This document shows positions 1 to 9,488 of a DNA stretch of 64,000 bases, in pieces. The stretch is from NCBI RefSeq assembly GCF_019957155.1, contig NZ_JAIPME010000002.1, positions 1,550,001 to 1,614,000 on the forward strand, read 5' to 3'. This DNA comes from Anaerococcus murdochii. Lineage in GTDB: Bacteria; Bacillota; Clostridia; Tissierellales; Peptoniphilaceae. A model generated the notes under the pieces. That model was given only the letters and a program-made list of their open reading frames with translations. It did no database searches and was not told the origin of the DNA. Position numbers and translations under genes: made by a program. How positions within the stretch are numbered: the stretch's first letter is position 1; every line of letters begins with the position of its first letter.

Positions 1-1296
1 GGTGGTACATTCGATGTTTCAATCCTAGAAGTAGGTGACGGAGTATTTGAAGTATTATCTACAAGAGGAAACAACAAACTAGGTGGAGATGACTTTGATA
101 ATGCAGTTGTAGATTATCTAGCAGCAGAATTTAAGAAAGAATCAGGCGTTGATCTTACAAAAGATTTAACAGCTATGCAAAGACTTAAAGATGCAGCTGA
201 GAAAGCTAAGAAAGAATTATCTTCAACTCTAACAACAAATGTTAACTTACCATTCATTACAGCAGTAGATGGTCAACCTGTCCACTTAGACATCAACCTA
301 TCAAGGGCAAAATTTGATGAATTAACTCATGACCTAGTAGAAAAAACTAGAAAACCAGTAGAAGATGCTCTTCACGACGCAGGTCTATCAGAATCTGACA
401 TTGACAAGGTTCTTTTAGTAGGTGGTTCTACAAGGGTACCAGCTGTTCAAGAATTAGTTAAGAAAATAATTGGCAAAGACCCACAAAAAGATATCAACCC
501 AGATGAATCAGTTGCAATCGGTGCAGCTATCCAAGGTGGTGTTTTAACAGGTGAAGTTAAAGACCTATTATTACTAGATGTAACACCTCTATCACTAGGT
601 ATTGAAACCCTTGGTGGAGTTGCTACAAAATTAATTGAAAGAAATACAACTATCCCAACCAAGAAATCACAAATATTCACAACTGCAGCAGATGGACAAA
701 CAGAAGTAGACATCCACGTAGTGCAAGGTGAACGTGAAATGGCAGCAGACAATACTACTCTAGGTAGGTTCCAACTTACAGGTATACCAGCAGCTAGACG
801 TGGTGTGCCACAAATCGAAGTAACTTTCGATATAGATGCTAACGGTATTGTAAATGTAACAGCTAAGGACCAAGGTTCTGGCAAGGAACAAAAGATTACA
901 ATCACATCTTCATCTAACTTATCCGAAGAAGAAATTGATAAGAAAATCAAAGAAGCAGAGAAATTTGCAGAAGAAGATAAGAAGAAAAAAGAAGATATAG
1001 ACGCTAAAAACAACGCAGAAAACCTAGTTTACCAAGCAAGAAAAACTGTAGAAGACGCTAAACTTGAAGGGGCTGATAAGGAAAATATCGAAGCTAAGGC
1101 AAAAGAACTTGAAGAAGCTATTAAAGCTAACGATATTGACAAAATCAAGAGCCTATCAGAAGAATTAACAAACGAAATCTACAAGGTAAGCGAAAAAATG
1201 TATAAGGCAAATGAAGCAAGCCAAGGCGAGGCTAGCGGAAAAGACGAAGACGTTGTTGATGCTGACTATGAAGTAATCGACGAAGACGAAGAATAA
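1..1296 (+). CDS. dnaK: Chaperone protein DnaK (Hsp70), 5' end cut by window
   Basis: ATP-dependent Hsp70 chaperone of the cytoplasm that works with DnaJ and GrpE. The frame is open from base 1 and 431 residues are visible, about the last 70% of a normal DnaK. It begins in the second half of the ATPase domain ([10 protein letters not shown], then [11 protein letters not shown]). The substrate-binding domain follows with the linker-like [13 protein letters not shown], and the C-terminal lid ends in the acidic tail VIDEDEE typical of bacterial DnaK. dnaJ follows after a terminator-like hairpin, the usual Firmicutes order. The start codon and any heat-shock operator lie upstream of the window. 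Confidence 0.98.
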   Translation, partial: GGTFDVSILEVGDGVFEVLSTRGNNKLGGDDFDNAVVDYLAAEFKKESGVDLTKDLTAMQRLKDAAEKAKKELSSTLTTNVNLPFITAVDGQPVHLDINLSRAKFDELTHDLVEKTRKPVEDALHDAGLSESDIDKVLLVGGSTRVPAVQELVKKIIGKDPQKDINPDESVAIGAAIQGGVLTGEVKDLLLLDVTPLSLGIETLGGVATKLIERNTTIPTKKSQIFTTAADGQTEVDIHVVQGEREMAADNTTLGRFQLTGIPAARRGVPQIEVTFDIDANGIVNVTAKDQGSGKEQKITITSSSNLSEEEIDKKIKEAEKFAEEDKKKKEDIDAKNNAENLVYQARKTVEDAKLEGADKENIEAKAKELEEAIKANDIDKIKSLSEELTNEIYKVSEKMYKANEASQGEASGKDEDVVDADYEVIDEDEE

Positions 1297-1347
1297 TCTT
1301 TTGAAAGATTTACTATAGCTAGTATAATAAAAACAATTGATAAAAGG

Positions 1348-1376
1348 AGCTATTTCCTAGTGAAATAGCTTTTTTT
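1348..1376 (+). terminator. Hairpin with U-tract between dnaK and dnaJ
   Basis: AGCTATTTC and GAAATAGCT form a 9-bp perfect stem with a 5-nt loop, followed by six T. It probably reduces transcription from dnaK into dnaJ, so that dnaJ is made in smaller amounts, because no clear promoter lies between the hairpin and dnaJ. Confidence 0.8.
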
Positions 1377-1392
1377 AGTGATTGGAGGAGAA

Positions 1393-2514
1393 ATGAGAGA
1401 TCCATATGAAGTGCTGGGCGTTGGTAAAAACGCCTCAACTGATGAAATAAAAAGAGAATATAGGAAACTTGCCAAAAAATACCATCCAGACCTAAACCCA
1501 GATGATAAGGAAGCTGAGCAAAAATTTAAGGAAGCAACCTTATCCTATGAAATTCTTTCAGATCCAGAAAAGAAACAAAAATACGACACCTATGGAGCAG
1601 CAGCATTTGAAAACGGTGGTGCAGGCTTTAATGGCGGCTTTGGTGGAGGTTTTGGTGGCTTTGGTGATATTTTTGGTGATTTATTTGGAGATATATTTAA
1701 TCAAGGTTATCAAAATAATGCAAAAAGACCAGTAAAGGGTGCAGACATCCAGCAAGTTGTAAACCTAACTTTCCAAGAAGCTGCCTTTGGTACAGAAAAG
1801 GAAATCCAAGTTAGACGAGAGGTAGAATGCCATGTTTGTCATGGTTCTAAGGCTGAGGAAGGATCAGAAAGCCATACTTGCCCAGATTGCCACGGTCAAG
1901 GTGTGGTTAATGAAATATCAAGAACACCTTTTGGAACCATGTCTAGGACTGTAACATGTTCTAAATGTCATGGAACTGGTGAAATTATTGATAAGCCATG
2001 CAAAAATTGCCATGGTTCAGGCAAGGAATATAAGTCTGAAAAAATTAAAATTGATATTCCATCAGGAGTTGAAGATAAAAATGTAATTAGACTTTCTGGC
2101 AAGGGTCATGTTGGGGAAAATGGAGGTCCTTTTGGTGATTTATATGTAATCCTTAGAGTATCTGACCATGAAATCTTTAAGCGAGATGGTCTTGATATTT
2201 ATTATGAGATGCCAATTAGCTTTCCAACAGCAGCGCTAGGTGGCAAGATAAATGTGGCAACACTTAGAAAACCAGTAGAATTTGAAATCCCAGCAGGAAC
2301 TCAAACCGGGGAAAGATTTACCATCAAAAATGAAGGAATCGAAGATAATAGAAAGGGAATTACTGGTAATCTTTATTTTTACGTAAAAGTCATAACTCCA
2401 ACTAAGCTATCCAAAGAACAAAAAGAAGCCCTAAAGGCATATGCTGAGGCAAGTGGGGATGACGTTAAGGAAAACAAGTCATTTTTTGATAAAGTAAAGG
2501 ACTTTTTTGAATGA
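1393..2514 (+). CDS. dnaJ: Chaperone protein DnaJ (Hsp40)
   Basis: Co-chaperone that delivers substrates to DnaK and stimulates its ATPase. The 373 residues show the J domain with the HPD tripeptide ([10 protein letters not shown], about residue 32). A Gly/Phe-rich stretch follows at about 78-105, then a zinc-binding region with four CxxC units at about 145-215 (CHVCHG, CPDCHG, CSKCHG, CKNCHG), then the C-terminal substrate-binding domain. I chose ATG 1393 because GGAGGAG lies directly upstream; an in-frame GTG at 1378 lies before that ribosome binding site. The stop overlaps the mtaB start by 4 bases, so the two are translationally coupled. Confidence 0.97.
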   Translation: MRDPYEVLGVGKNASTDEIKREYRKLAKKYHPDLNPDDKEAEQKFKEATLSYEILSDPEKKQKYDTYGAAAFENGGAGFNGGFGGGFGGFGDIFGDLFGDIFNQGYQNNAKRPVKGADIQQVVNLTFQEAAFGTEKEIQVRREVECHVCHGSKAEEGSESHTCPDCHGQGVVNEISRTPFGTMSRTVTCSKCHGTGEIIDKPCKNCHGSGKEYKSEKIKIDIPSGVEDKNVIRLSGKGHVGENGGPFGDLYVILRVSDHEIFKRDGLDIYYEMPISFPTAALGGKINVATLRKPVEFEIPAGTQTGERFTIKNEGIEDNRKGITGNLYFYVKVITPTKLSKEQKEALKAYAEASGDDVKENKSFFDKVKDFFE

Positions 2515-3809
2515 AAAAAACATTTAACATACTAACCCTAGGCTGCAAGGTAAACCAGTACGAGTCAGAGGCCGTTGAGGAAATTTTTGAGTCAAGGGGC
2601 TTTGAAAGAGATGAAAAAAACGCAAGTGTCTACGTTATAAATACCTGCACAGTTACAAATATGTCTGACAGAAAGAGCCGTCAGATGATTTCAAGGGCTA
2701 GAAAAGATAATCCAGATGCCATAATAGCTGTAATGGGTTGTTATTCCCAAGTAAAACCAGAAGATGTGGCAAAAATCGAAGGCGTTGATATAATTTTAGG
2801 TTCAAGAAATAAGGAAGAAGTAGTAGATCTTTGTGAGGATATGCTTCAAAACAAGGAAGCAATTGATCAAGTAATCTCAGTTTCTGAGGAAAAAACCTTT
2901 GAAGACCTACAAATTTCAAACCAAACAGAAATGACCAGGGCCTATATGAAAATCCAAGACGGATGTAATATGTATTGCTCATACTGCCTCATTCCTTACG
3001 CAAGGGGCAATGTTGTAAGCCGTCCTATGGATTCTATTGTTAAAGAAGCTGAAAGATTAGCTCAAAATGGCTTTAAGGAAATAGTACTCACAGGCATCCA
3101 CGTTGCAAGCTACGGCAAGGACATTAAGGACGGGACAAGCCTAATAGATGTAATTGAAAATGTGGCCAAGGTAGAAGGTATAGAAAGAATTCGACTTTCT
3201 TCAATGGAACCTAGACATATAACTAAAGATTTCCTCGAAAGGATGAAGGCTACTGAGAAGGCATGTGACCACTTCCACCTATCCCTCCAATCAGGATCAG
3301 ATGATATCCTAAAGGCTATGAATAGGAAATACGATACAGCCATATTTAAAGAAAAGACTGACTTAATTAGAGAAGTCTTTCCAAACGCAGGACTTACAAC
3401 AGATATTATTGTAGGTTTTCCTGGAGAAACTGACGAAAATCATAAAGAAACAATAGATTTTGTAAAAGAAATTAAATTTGCCAAAACTCATTTATTCAAA
3501 TATTCAAAAAGAGATGGGACAAAAGCGGCTAGCATGAAAGACCAGGTTAATGGAAATATCAAAAAAGAACGCTTAAAAGATTTAGAAGCTATAGAGAAAA
3601 TTAATAGGGAAGAATTTTTAAAAAAGCAAATTGGAAAGACACTTTCAGTTTTATTTGAAGAAAAATCTGACATGGCTGGATTCAAATCCGGATATTCAAC
3701 AAATTATCTAAGGGTAAATGTGAAAAATGATAGTCTTCCAAGTAATGAAATCTATGACGTATTAATAACTGGTATAGAAAATGATGAATTAATTGGAGAA
3801 ATAAGGTAA
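2511..3809 (+). CDS. mtaB: tRNA (N6-threonylcarbamoyladenosine-C2)-methylthiotransferase MtaB
   Basis: Radical-SAM enzyme that adds a methylthio group to t6A37 in tRNAs reading ANN codons. The 432 residues contain the N-terminal UPF0004 cysteines ([20 protein letters not shown]) for one 4Fe-4S cluster. The radical-SAM motif CNMYCSYC followed by LIPYARG lies near residue 150, and a TRAM-like domain is at the C-terminus. [10 protein letters not shown] at the N-terminus favours MtaB over MiaB. It begins inside the end of dnaJ (ATGA overlap). The window also carries a Sua5-type t6A synthesis gene at 59990. Confidence 0.94.
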   Translation: MKKTFNILTLGCKVNQYESEAVEEIFESRGFERDEKNASVYVINTCTVTNMSDRKSRQMISRARKDNPDAIIAVMGCYSQVKPEDVAKIEGVDIILGSRNKEEVVDLCEDMLQNKEAIDQVISVSEEKTFEDLQISNQTEMTRAYMKIQDGCNMYCSYCLIPYARGNVVSRPMDSIVKEAERLAQNGFKEIVLTGIHVASYGKDIKDGTSLIDVIENVAKVEGIERIRLSSMEPRHITKDFLERMKATEKACDHFHLSLQSGSDDILKAMNRKYDTAIFKEKTDLIREVFPNAGLTTDIIVGFPGETDENHKETIDFVKEIKFAKTHLFKYSKRDGTKAASMKDQVNGNIKKERLKDLEAIEKINREEFLKKQIGKTLSVLFEEKSDMAGFKSGYSTNYLRVNVKNDSLPSNEIYDVLITGIENDELIGEIR

Positions 3810-3865
3810 AAATACTTTACTCTTAAAAATAATTGTGGTAACATATATATTAATGGGGGTGAAGT

Positions 3866-4207
3866 ATGGATTGTGTATTTTGTAAGATTGTAGATGGACA
3901 AATCCCATCTAAGATAATCTACGAAGATGAAGAGTTAATTGCATTTGACGATTTAGATCCACAAGCACCTATCCATTTTCTTGTTATACCAAAAAAGCAC
4001 ATCCAAAGTTTAGAAACTCTCGATGAGGCTGATAGTGAATTGATAGGCAAGATATTTTTGGCAATCAGAAAGATAGCCCATGATAAGGGTATAGCTGATT
4101 CTGGATATAGGATAGTCAACAACATAGGAGAAGATGGAGGACAAACTGTTCCTCACATGCATTTCCATGTTCTTGGCGATAGAAGCCTACAATGGCCACC
4201 AGGCTGA
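3866..4207 (+). CDS. HIT family nucleotide-binding hydrolase
   Basis: Small cytoplasmic nucleoside phosphoramidate hydrolase of the histidine triad (Hint) class. At 113 residues it has the family's usual length. The N-terminal CxxC (DCVFCKI) may bind zinc, and the triad HMHFHVLG near residue 98 carries the catalytic histidine. Ribosome binding site GGGGGTGAAG precedes ATG 3866. It lies between mtaB and rpsU; HIT-rpsU neighbourhoods are common in Firmicutes. The physiological substrate cannot be read from sequence. Confidence 0.93.
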   Translation: MDCVFCKIVDGQIPSKIIYEDEELIAFDDLDPQAPIHFLVIPKKHIQSLETLDEADSELIGKIFLAIRKIAHDKGIADSGYRIVNNIGEDGGQTVPHMHFHVLGDRSLQWPPG

Positions 4208-4247
4208 TTTAAGTCTAGACCGTGCATATACGAGAGGGGGGATAGAG

Positions 4248-4430
4248 ATGACAGAAATCAGAGTTGGAGAAAACGAATCAATCGACAGTGCGATTAAAAG
4301 ATTCAAAAGACAATGCGCAAGATCCGGTGTACTTTCTGAATATAGAAGAAGAGAACACTACGAAAAACCAAGCGTTATAAAGAAAAAGAAAATCGACGCT
4401 GCTAAAAGAAAAAACAGAAAAAGAAAATAA
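4248..4430 (+). CDS. rpsU: Small ribosomal subunit protein bS21
   Basis: Basic 30S protein of 60 residues that helps base-pair the mRNA leader with 16S rRNA. It starts [11 protein letters not shown], contains the conserved [24 protein letters not shown] core and ends in a Lys/Arg-rich tail. I chose ATG 4248 because GAGAGGGGGGATAGAG lies just upstream; the frame is open further upstream into the HIT gene but without a matching protein. A terminator follows directly. Confidence 0.97.
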   Translation: MTEIRVGENESIDSAIKRFKRQCARSGVLSEYRRREHYEKPSVIKKKKIDAAKRKNRKRK

Positions 4431-4436
4431 TAATTT

Positions 4437-4464
4437 AACCATCCACAATGTGGGTGGTTTTTTT
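4437..4464 (+). terminator. Rho-independent terminator after rpsU
   Basis: AACCATCCAC pairs with GTGGGTGGTT (one G-T wobble) around a 3-base loop, and seven T follow. It closes the dnaK-rpsU block. Confidence 0.9.
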
Positions 4465-4690
4465 ATGGATTTTGAAAATGATTAAAAGCTAATTTTATAA
4501 TTAAAGAGAGGCAAACTTTCTTATATTTTAATAAGTAATTATAAAAATATTTCTTTAAATTTTTCGGATTTTAACTTAGTATTTTATTTAATTCATAATA
4601 CTTTGCAATAATAGTTCTATTTTTCTTACTTTAATTTATCCAATTTAATAAATTATAAACAAATAATCAGGGTTATAATTTTAACAATCA

Positions 4691-4719
4691 TTGACTATGT
4701 TGAGTATATATTATATAAT
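4691..4719 (+). promoter_or_regulatory. Sigma-A promoter P1 of the hexuronate cluster
   Basis: TTGACT (4691-4696) and TATAAT (4714-4719) are separated by exactly 17 bases. The expected start, near 4726, sits at the edge of the operator 4727-4740, which suits repression by a bound LacI-family protein. Confidence 0.8.
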
Positions 4720-4726
4720 TTTAATG

Positions 4727-4740
4727 AGAAAACGTTAACG
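4727..4740 (+). promoter_or_regulatory. Operator-like site (LacI/CcpA type), imperfect cre
   Basis: AGAAAACGTTAACG agrees with 12 of 14 positions of the cre consensus TGWAANCGNTNWCA and contains the palindrome CGTTAACG. It covers about +1 to +14 of P1. It could bind CcpA or a hexuronate-specific LacI-family repressor. Confidence 0.55.
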
Positions 4741-4764
4741 AAGATATTTGTCACTAACTTTACT

Positions 4765-4788
4765 AACTACTTTACTTGTAGTTTTTTT
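4765..4788 (+). terminator. Weak terminator-like hairpin in the leader
   Basis: AACTAC and GTAGTT form a 6-bp stem with a 7-base loop, and a run of seven T starts at the end of the stem. It lies about 40 nt downstream of the expected P1 start, so it could attenuate P1 transcripts. The stem is A+T-rich and may be inefficient. Confidence 0.4.
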
Positions 4789-4818
4789 ATATTTTCACTA
4801 AATTATTTGGTGAAAAAA

Positions 4819-4839
4819 TATAGGGCAAATAGCCCTATA
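4819..4839. other. Perfect 8-bp hairpin in the leader
   Basis: TATAGGGC and GCCCTATA pair perfectly around AAATA. On the minus strand a T-rich run follows, so it resembles a terminator in that direction. On the plus strand the T-run begins only after four A. Confidence 0.5.
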
Positions 4840-4856
4840 AAAATTTTTCAGTAAAA

Positions 4857-4870
4857 TGTAACCGCTTACA
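4857..4870 (+). promoter_or_regulatory. Perfect cre-type operator
   Basis: TGTAACCGCTTACA fits all 14 positions of the catabolite-responsive element consensus TGWAANCGNTNWCA. It overlaps a possible -35 box (TTACAA 4866-4871). By the known role of cre sites it predicts CcpA repression of hexuronate use when better sugars are present. A LacI-family specific regulator is the alternative reader. Confidence 0.75.
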
Positions 4871-5040
4871 AATATAAATTAAGATATTATAAAAACTTTA
4901 TATTTTATTTTAAATTCTTGGTTAAGATTGATTTATTCGGGGTAGTAAAGTTATGAAAATATCTTGGTAATGGATTCTATTATAAAGATACTTGAAGTTA
5001 TAAATGGGATGAGAACAATAAGTAAAAGAAAGGATTGTGT

Positions 5041-6621
5041 ATGAAATTAAATTTAGAAAATTTATCTAAGGCAAATGAAAAGGTTGACAAAAAGGTATCC
5101 TATGATGTCAAACAATTAAGGGAAGATTCTATAAGAGACCCTAAGTGGTTGGCTTTTGGATCTGGAAATATTTTTAGAGCCTATATTGCAAGAATTGGTC
5201 AAGACTTGGTCAATGAGGGATATTTTGATAGGGGAATTTCTGTTGTTGAGACCTTTGATACAGAAATTATTGAAAAGACCTATAAACCATTCGACAATCT
5301 TTGCTTATCTGTGACTCTTCATAAAGATGGTAACTTTGATACTAACTTGATTGCGAACTTAGCGGAAAGTCTAACCTTAAAGGACCTTGAAAGAATTACA
5401 GAAATATTTTTAAATGATAATCTTCAAATAGCATCCTTTACAATTACTGAAAAAGGTTACAATCTTTATGCTCCGAATGGTGAGTTAATGGATGTTGTTA
5501 AGGCTGATTTAGAAAATGATCCTGAAGATAGCAAACATCTTATGAGTATAGTTACAAGTCTACTTTATAAGAGATTTAGTAAGAATGAAAAGCCACTTAC
5601 ACTTCTAAGCCTTGATAACTGCTCAGAAAATGGGGATAAGGTCAAAGCTTCTATCATGCTTATAGCTAAGAAATGGAATGAAAATGGGAAAGTAAATGAT
5701 GATTTCATCAAATACCTAGAAGAAAAAGTTTCTTTCCCACTAACTATGATTGATAAAATTACTCCAAGACCAGCTAGCGAAGTTAAAAAATATGTAGAAA
5801 ATCTTGGTTTTGAAGATATGGATATTGTAGTTACCTCAAAAAATACCTACACAGCACCATTTGTAAATAGTGAAGAGTCTGAATATTTAGTAATGGAAGA
5901 TGATTTCAAAAATGGTAGACCAGATTTCACAAAAGTAGGTGTTTTCCTAACTGATAGGGATACTGTAAATAAGGTTGAGACAATGAAGGTAACAACCTGT
6001 CTAAATCCTTTGCACACAGTTTTAGCAACTTATGGCTGCGTTTTAGGTCATACAACAATTGCAGAAGAAATGCAAGATGAAGATTTAGTTAAATTAATAA
6101 AGAAAATCGGTTATGATGAGGGATTAAAGGTAGTTGTTGATCCTGGTATCATAAATCCTAAAGACTTTATTGATGAAGTTATCAATGTGAGATTCCCAAA
6201 TAAATTTATGCCTGATACACCACAAAGGATTGCAACTGATACATCTCAGAAGATTTCTGTAAGATTTGGCCAAACCATTAAAGGGTATATAAAAGATAAG
6301 GACCTTAAGGTAGAAGACCTTAAATTCATACCACTAGCCTTAGCAGGTTACTTAAGATACCTATTAGGGGTAAATGATGAGGGAGAAGCTTTTGAGCTTT
6401 CAAGTGATCCTTTGATGGATTACCTAAAAGAAAGTCTTGATGGAATCACTCTTGGAAACTTTAAAGTAACAGAAGGTTTGAAAGATATTTTAAGAAATAA
6501 AGAAATATTTGGTCTTGATTTGGAAGAAGTTGGTCTTGATAAAATTGTTACTGATTACTTCGAAGAATTGTCAGCTGGTCCAGGAAGTGTAAGAGCTACA
6601 CTTGAAAAATATCTAGGATAG
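5041..6621 (+). CDS. uxuB: D-mannonate oxidoreductase / fructuronate reductase (mannitol dehydrogenase family)
   Basis: NAD-dependent long-chain polyol dehydrogenase that reduces D-fructuronate to D-mannonate in glucuronate breakdown. The 526 residues carry the N-terminal nucleotide-binding motif FGSGNIFRAYIARIGQ and the family core near residues 210-325 (TMIDKITPRPA; later KVTTCLNPLHTVLATYG). ATG 5041 follows AAAGAAAGGA; an earlier in-frame TTG at 5035 overlaps that site. uxuA follows 18 bases later, which supports fructuronate rather than mannitol or tagaturonate as substrate. Confidence 0.88.
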   Translation: MKLNLENLSKANEKVDKKVSYDVKQLREDSIRDPKWLAFGSGNIFRAYIARIGQDLVNEGYFDRGISVVETFDTEIIEKTYKPFDNLCLSVTLHKDGNFDTNLIANLAESLTLKDLERITEIFLNDNLQIASFTITEKGYNLYAPNGELMDVVKADLENDPEDSKHLMSIVTSLLYKRFSKNEKPLTLLSLDNCSENGDKVKASIMLIAKKWNENGKVNDDFIKYLEEKVSFPLTMIDKITPRPASEVKKYVENLGFEDMDIVVTSKNTYTAPFVNSEESEYLVMEDDFKNGRPDFTKVGVFLTDRDTVNKVETMKVTTCLNPLHTVLATYGCVLGHTTIAEEMQDEDLVKLIKKIGYDEGLKVVVDPGIINPKDFIDEVINVRFPNKFMPDTPQRIATDTSQKISVRFGQTIKGYIKDKDLKVEDLKFIPLALAGYLRYLLGVNDEGEAFELSSDPLMDYLKESLDGITLGNFKVTEGLKDILRNKEIFGLDLEEVGLDKIVTDYFEELSAGPGSVRATLEKYLG

Positions 6622-6639
6622 AAAAGGAGAGATAAGCTT

Positions 6640-7710
6640 ATGAAAATGACTTTTAGACACTATGGAAACAACGACCCAATTTCACTTGAGTACATTGCCC
6701 AGATTCCAGGTGTGACTGGTGTAATGGTAATGATGAACGAGTGGGAAGCAGGAGAAGTTTGGGAGAAAGATGTATTCCAAGAATATGTTGATAAATGCCA
6801 TGCTGTAGGTCTTGAATGTGAAATAATTGAGTCAATCAACGTTCACGAAGATATTAAAATGGGTCTTCCTACTAGGGATAAATACATTGAAAATTATAAA
6901 CAATCTCTTAGAAATGTCGCTGCTTGTGGTGTAAAGACTGTAATTTATAACTTCATGCCAGTATTTGACTGGGTAAAGACAGAATTATATAAAGTTCTTC
7001 CAGATGGTTCAAACACACTTGCCTTTGACCAAGCAAAAGTAGAAGGCCTATCACCTCGTGATATGGTTAATGAAATCCTTGATGGGGCTGGAAACTTTGA
7101 ACTTCCAGGCTGGGAACCAGAAAGATTAGCTCAACTTGAAGAAGTTCTAGATAAATATAAGGATATAGACGAAGATAAACTAAGAGAAAACTACAAATAT
7201 TTCCTTGAAGGAATTATCCCAACTTGTGAAGAAGTAGGCATCAAGATGGCTGTTCACCCAGATGATCCAGCTTGGCCAATCTTTGATATTCCAAGAATCA
7301 CATCTACACCAGAAGATTTAGAAAAAATTGTAAACCTTGTTGATTCTCCATCAAATACACTTTGCATTTGTACAGGATCTTTAGGATCAAGAGTCGAAAA
7401 TAATGTGCCAGAAATAATTAAAGATTATGCTAAAAGAGGCAAAATTGGAGCAATGCACGTAAGAAACATTAAGTTTACTGGTGAAAAACAATTCTATGAA
7501 TCAGCTCACTTATCAAAATGTGGTTCTTTAGATATGTATGAAATCATGAAGGCTCTTTATGAAGGTGGCTTTGATGGTTATCTAAGACCAGACCACGGCA
7601 GAATGATTTGGGGTGAAGAAGGTAGGGCAGGATATGGTCTATACGACAGAGCCCTAGGCGTTGCTTACCTAAACGGTCTTTGGGAAGCTATAGATAAGGC
7701 AAATAAATAA
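6640..7710 (+). CDS. uxuA: Mannonate dehydratase
   Basis: Dehydrates D-mannonate to 2-keto-3-deoxy-D-gluconate. The 356 residues match the UxuA family from end to end: FRHYGNNDPISLEYIAQIPGV at the start, IYNFMPVFDW near residue 105, AVHPDDPAWPIF near 203 and YLRPDHGRMIWGE near 313, with His/Asp/Cys residues that bind the divalent metal. AAAAGGAGAG precedes ATG 6640. It lies directly behind uxuB, consistent with consecutive pathway steps. Confidence 0.96.
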   Translation: MKMTFRHYGNNDPISLEYIAQIPGVTGVMVMMNEWEAGEVWEKDVFQEYVDKCHAVGLECEIIESINVHEDIKMGLPTRDKYIENYKQSLRNVAACGVKTVIYNFMPVFDWVKTELYKVLPDGSNTLAFDQAKVEGLSPRDMVNEILDGAGNFELPGWEPERLAQLEEVLDKYKDIDEDKLRENYKYFLEGIIPTCEEVGIKMAVHPDDPAWPIFDIPRITSTPEDLEKIVNLVDSPSNTLCICTGSLGSRVENNVPEIIKDYAKRGKIGAMHVRNIKFTGEKQFYESAHLSKCGSLDMYEIMKALYEGGFDGYLRPDHGRMIWGEEGRAGYGLYDRALGVAYLNGLWEAIDKANK

Positions 7711-7729
7711 ATTGAGACAAAACTTAATG

Positions 7730-7760
7730 AGTAGGGCTTGGTTTTAAAGCCAGCCCTGCT
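7730..7760 (+). other. Imperfect hairpin between uxuA and dctP
   Basis: AGTAGGGCTTGG and GCCAGCCCTGCT form a G+C-rich stem with wobble pairs. No real T-run follows. It may be a weak terminator or an mRNA stabiliser that sets different levels of enzymes and transporter. Confidence 0.4.
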
Positions 7761-7893
7761 TTAAGTGTTAATAAAAATTATTAGTTTTCATATAGAAAAA
7801 ACTATTTATAGCTAGCTTTTGATTTTAATATTAAATTATAAAATTAGGTGTTTAAGTTAATAAAGTTAGCATATACACCAGAATCGAGGAATT

Positions 7894-8919
7894 ATGATTA
7901 AAAAAATTATGAAAATTGCCTTGGGATTTTTTGCTATATGCATTTTTACAGCATGCGGCAACAAAGGACCTGATGCAGGCAAGACAATTATTAGGATTGG
8001 CCACAACCAATCTCAAAACCACCCTACCCACAAAGGATTATTAGCTTTTGAAAAATATATAGAGGATAATCTCGGGGATAAGTATGATGTGCAAGTATTC
8101 CCATCAGAACTTCTAGGTTCACAAACAGATATGGTTCAGCTTACACAAACTGGAGCTATAAATATGGTTGTTGCAAGTAACTCAATCCTTGAAACCTTTG
8201 ACGATTTCTATGAAATTTTCAACCTTCCATACCTTTTTGCTTCAAGTGAAGCCTACCACGCAGTTATGGATGATAAGTCAATAACTGATCCTATTTTTAC
8301 ATCTACTAGAGATGGTGGATTTGAAGCTGTAACCTGGCTTGATGCAGGAAGCCGTTCTTTCTATACTGTAAAAAAACCAATAGAAAAACCAGAAGATTTA
8401 AAAGGCCTTAAAATCAGAGTCCAACAATCACCAACCAACGTTAGAATGATGGAACTTTTGGGAGGTTCTGCATCTCCAATGGGCTTTGGTGAAGTATATA
8501 CAGCTCTTCAATCAAATATCATTGACGGGGCAGAAAATAATGAAATGAGTTTAACAGATAATGGTCACGGAGAAGTTTGTAAGTTTTATTCTTACGATAT
8601 GCACCAGATGATTCCAGATATTGTCCTTGCTAACTATGAATGGTTAGAAGGTCTTGGAGAAGATAGAAAAGTCTTCGATGAAGGATTTAAGATTATAAAC
8701 AAGGTTCAAAGAGAAGAGTGGACTAAGGCTGTAGAAAATGCCAAAGAAGGTGCAGTGAAAATGGGAGTTCAATTTTCATATCCTGATCAAAAACCTTTTG
8801 TTGATGCAGTTGCACCATTAACCCAAGAAGTTTTATCAAGAAACGAAAAATTAAAACCTGTTTATGAGAAAATCCAAGAATACAACAAAAAATACCCAGC
8901 TAAGGAGGCAAGTAAATGA
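7894..8919 (+). CDS. dctP: TRAP transporter substrate-binding lipoprotein (DctP family)
   Basis: Extracellular solute receptor of a TRAP transporter. The N-terminus is a lipoprotein signal with lipobox FTAC (Cys about 21), so the protein should be tethered outside the membrane. The core shows DctP-family features: IRIGHNQSQNHPTHKG, LGSQTDMVQLTQTGAINM, FNLPYLF, and LKIRVQQSPTNVRMMELLG with the arginine that binds the substrate carboxylate. At 341 residues it has the usual length. Its position between uxuA and uxaC implies a uronic acid as substrate (inference). The stop overlaps the dctQ start (ATGA). Confidence 0.93.
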   Translation: MIKKIMKIALGFFAICIFTACGNKGPDAGKTIIRIGHNQSQNHPTHKGLLAFEKYIEDNLGDKYDVQVFPSELLGSQTDMVQLTQTGAINMVVASNSILETFDDFYEIFNLPYLFASSEAYHAVMDDKSITDPIFTSTRDGGFEAVTWLDAGSRSFYTVKKPIEKPEDLKGLKIRVQQSPTNVRMMELLGGSASPMGFGEVYTALQSNIIDGAENNEMSLTDNGHGEVCKFYSYDMHQMIPDIVLANYEWLEGLGEDRKVFDEGFKIINKVQREEWTKAVENAKEGAVKMGVQFSYPDQKPFVDAVAPLTQEVLSRNEKLKPVYEKIQEYNKKYPAKEASK

Positions 8920-9488
8920 GAAAAGCCCTTGAAAATCTAATGAAATTTTTAACAGCTGGTACTCTTTTAGTCATGCTATTATTTGTAGTATGGCAAGTAT
9001 TTACCAGATACGTCTTATCAAACCCATCAACATGGTCCGAAGAGTTGGTATCATATTTGTTTGCATGGTCAACTCTTTTTGGAGCAAGCCTTATTGTTAG
9101 CGAAAGAGGCCACATGAATATACCTGTTTTAATAGATACAAAATCTGTTAAAACACAAAAAAATGCTAGTATATTCTCTGAAATAATGATCTTCCTATTC
9201 TCACTAATTGTTCTTACTTACGGTGGAATCAGGATTACAAACCTAGCCCTAAATCAATTGACATCTTCACTTGGAGTTGCAATAGGAATTTTCTATATAC
9301 CTCTTCCAGTAGCAGGAATAATCAACATGATTTTCTGCATACTAAATATTAAGGACATCTTAGATGGTAAGGTTGAATTTTTCCAAGCTAAGTCAGCATC
9401 AGAGATTTCTGAAAGATTGGCAAATGATGCTAGCGAAGTTTCAAAATATGAAAATGAAGACCTAGATATAAATATGGGAGGTAAATAA
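8916..9488 (+). CDS. dctQ: TRAP transporter small membrane subunit (DctQ)
   Basis: Small integral membrane subunit of the TRAP transporter, 190 residues. It has about four hydrophobic segments in the first 145 residues (TAGTLLVMLLFVVWQVF; ELVSYLFAWSTLFGASLIV; MIFLFSLIVLTYGGI; PLPVAGIINMIFCIL). The conserved RYVLSNPSTWSEELVSYLFAW stretch resembles the DctQ signature. An unusual hydrophilic tail of about 45 residues follows. It is coupled to dctP by a 4-base overlap and to dctM by a 1-base overlap. Confidence 0.92.
   Translation: MRKALENLMKFLTAGTLLVMLLFVVWQVFTRYVLSNPSTWSEELVSYLFAWSTLFGASLIVSERGHMNIPVLIDTKSVKTQKNASIFSEIMIFLFSLIVLTYGGIRITNLALNQLTSSLGVAIGIFYIPLPVAGIINMIFCILNIKDILDGKVEFFQAKSASEISERLANDASEVSKYENEDLDINMGGK

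Larger units (their letters stand above)
4465..5040 (+). promoter_or_regulatory. Long A+T-rich control region upstream of the hexuronate cluster
   Basis: About 575 bases without a plausible gene. It holds a near-consensus promoter (4691-4719), an operator-like site at the expected transcription start (4727-4740), a weak terminator-like hairpin (4765-4788), a strong hairpin (4819-4839), a perfect cre-type site (4857-4870) and a second possible promoter (TTACAA 4866-4871, TATAAA 4888-4893, 16-base spacer). Ribosome binding site AAAGAAAGGA lies before ATG 5041. Confidence 0.75.

Noticed and set aside
447-1013. 188-codon open frame opposite dnaK
   Set aside because: It lies wholly inside the strongly conserved dnaK gene, has no ribosome binding site and reads as Ser/Ile/Phe-rich noise.
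4819-4839. Terminator of an unseen minus-strand gene
   Set aside because: On the minus strand the hairpin has a T-run, but no minus-strand gene lies upstream of it (towards 5040), so it is listed only as a hairpin.
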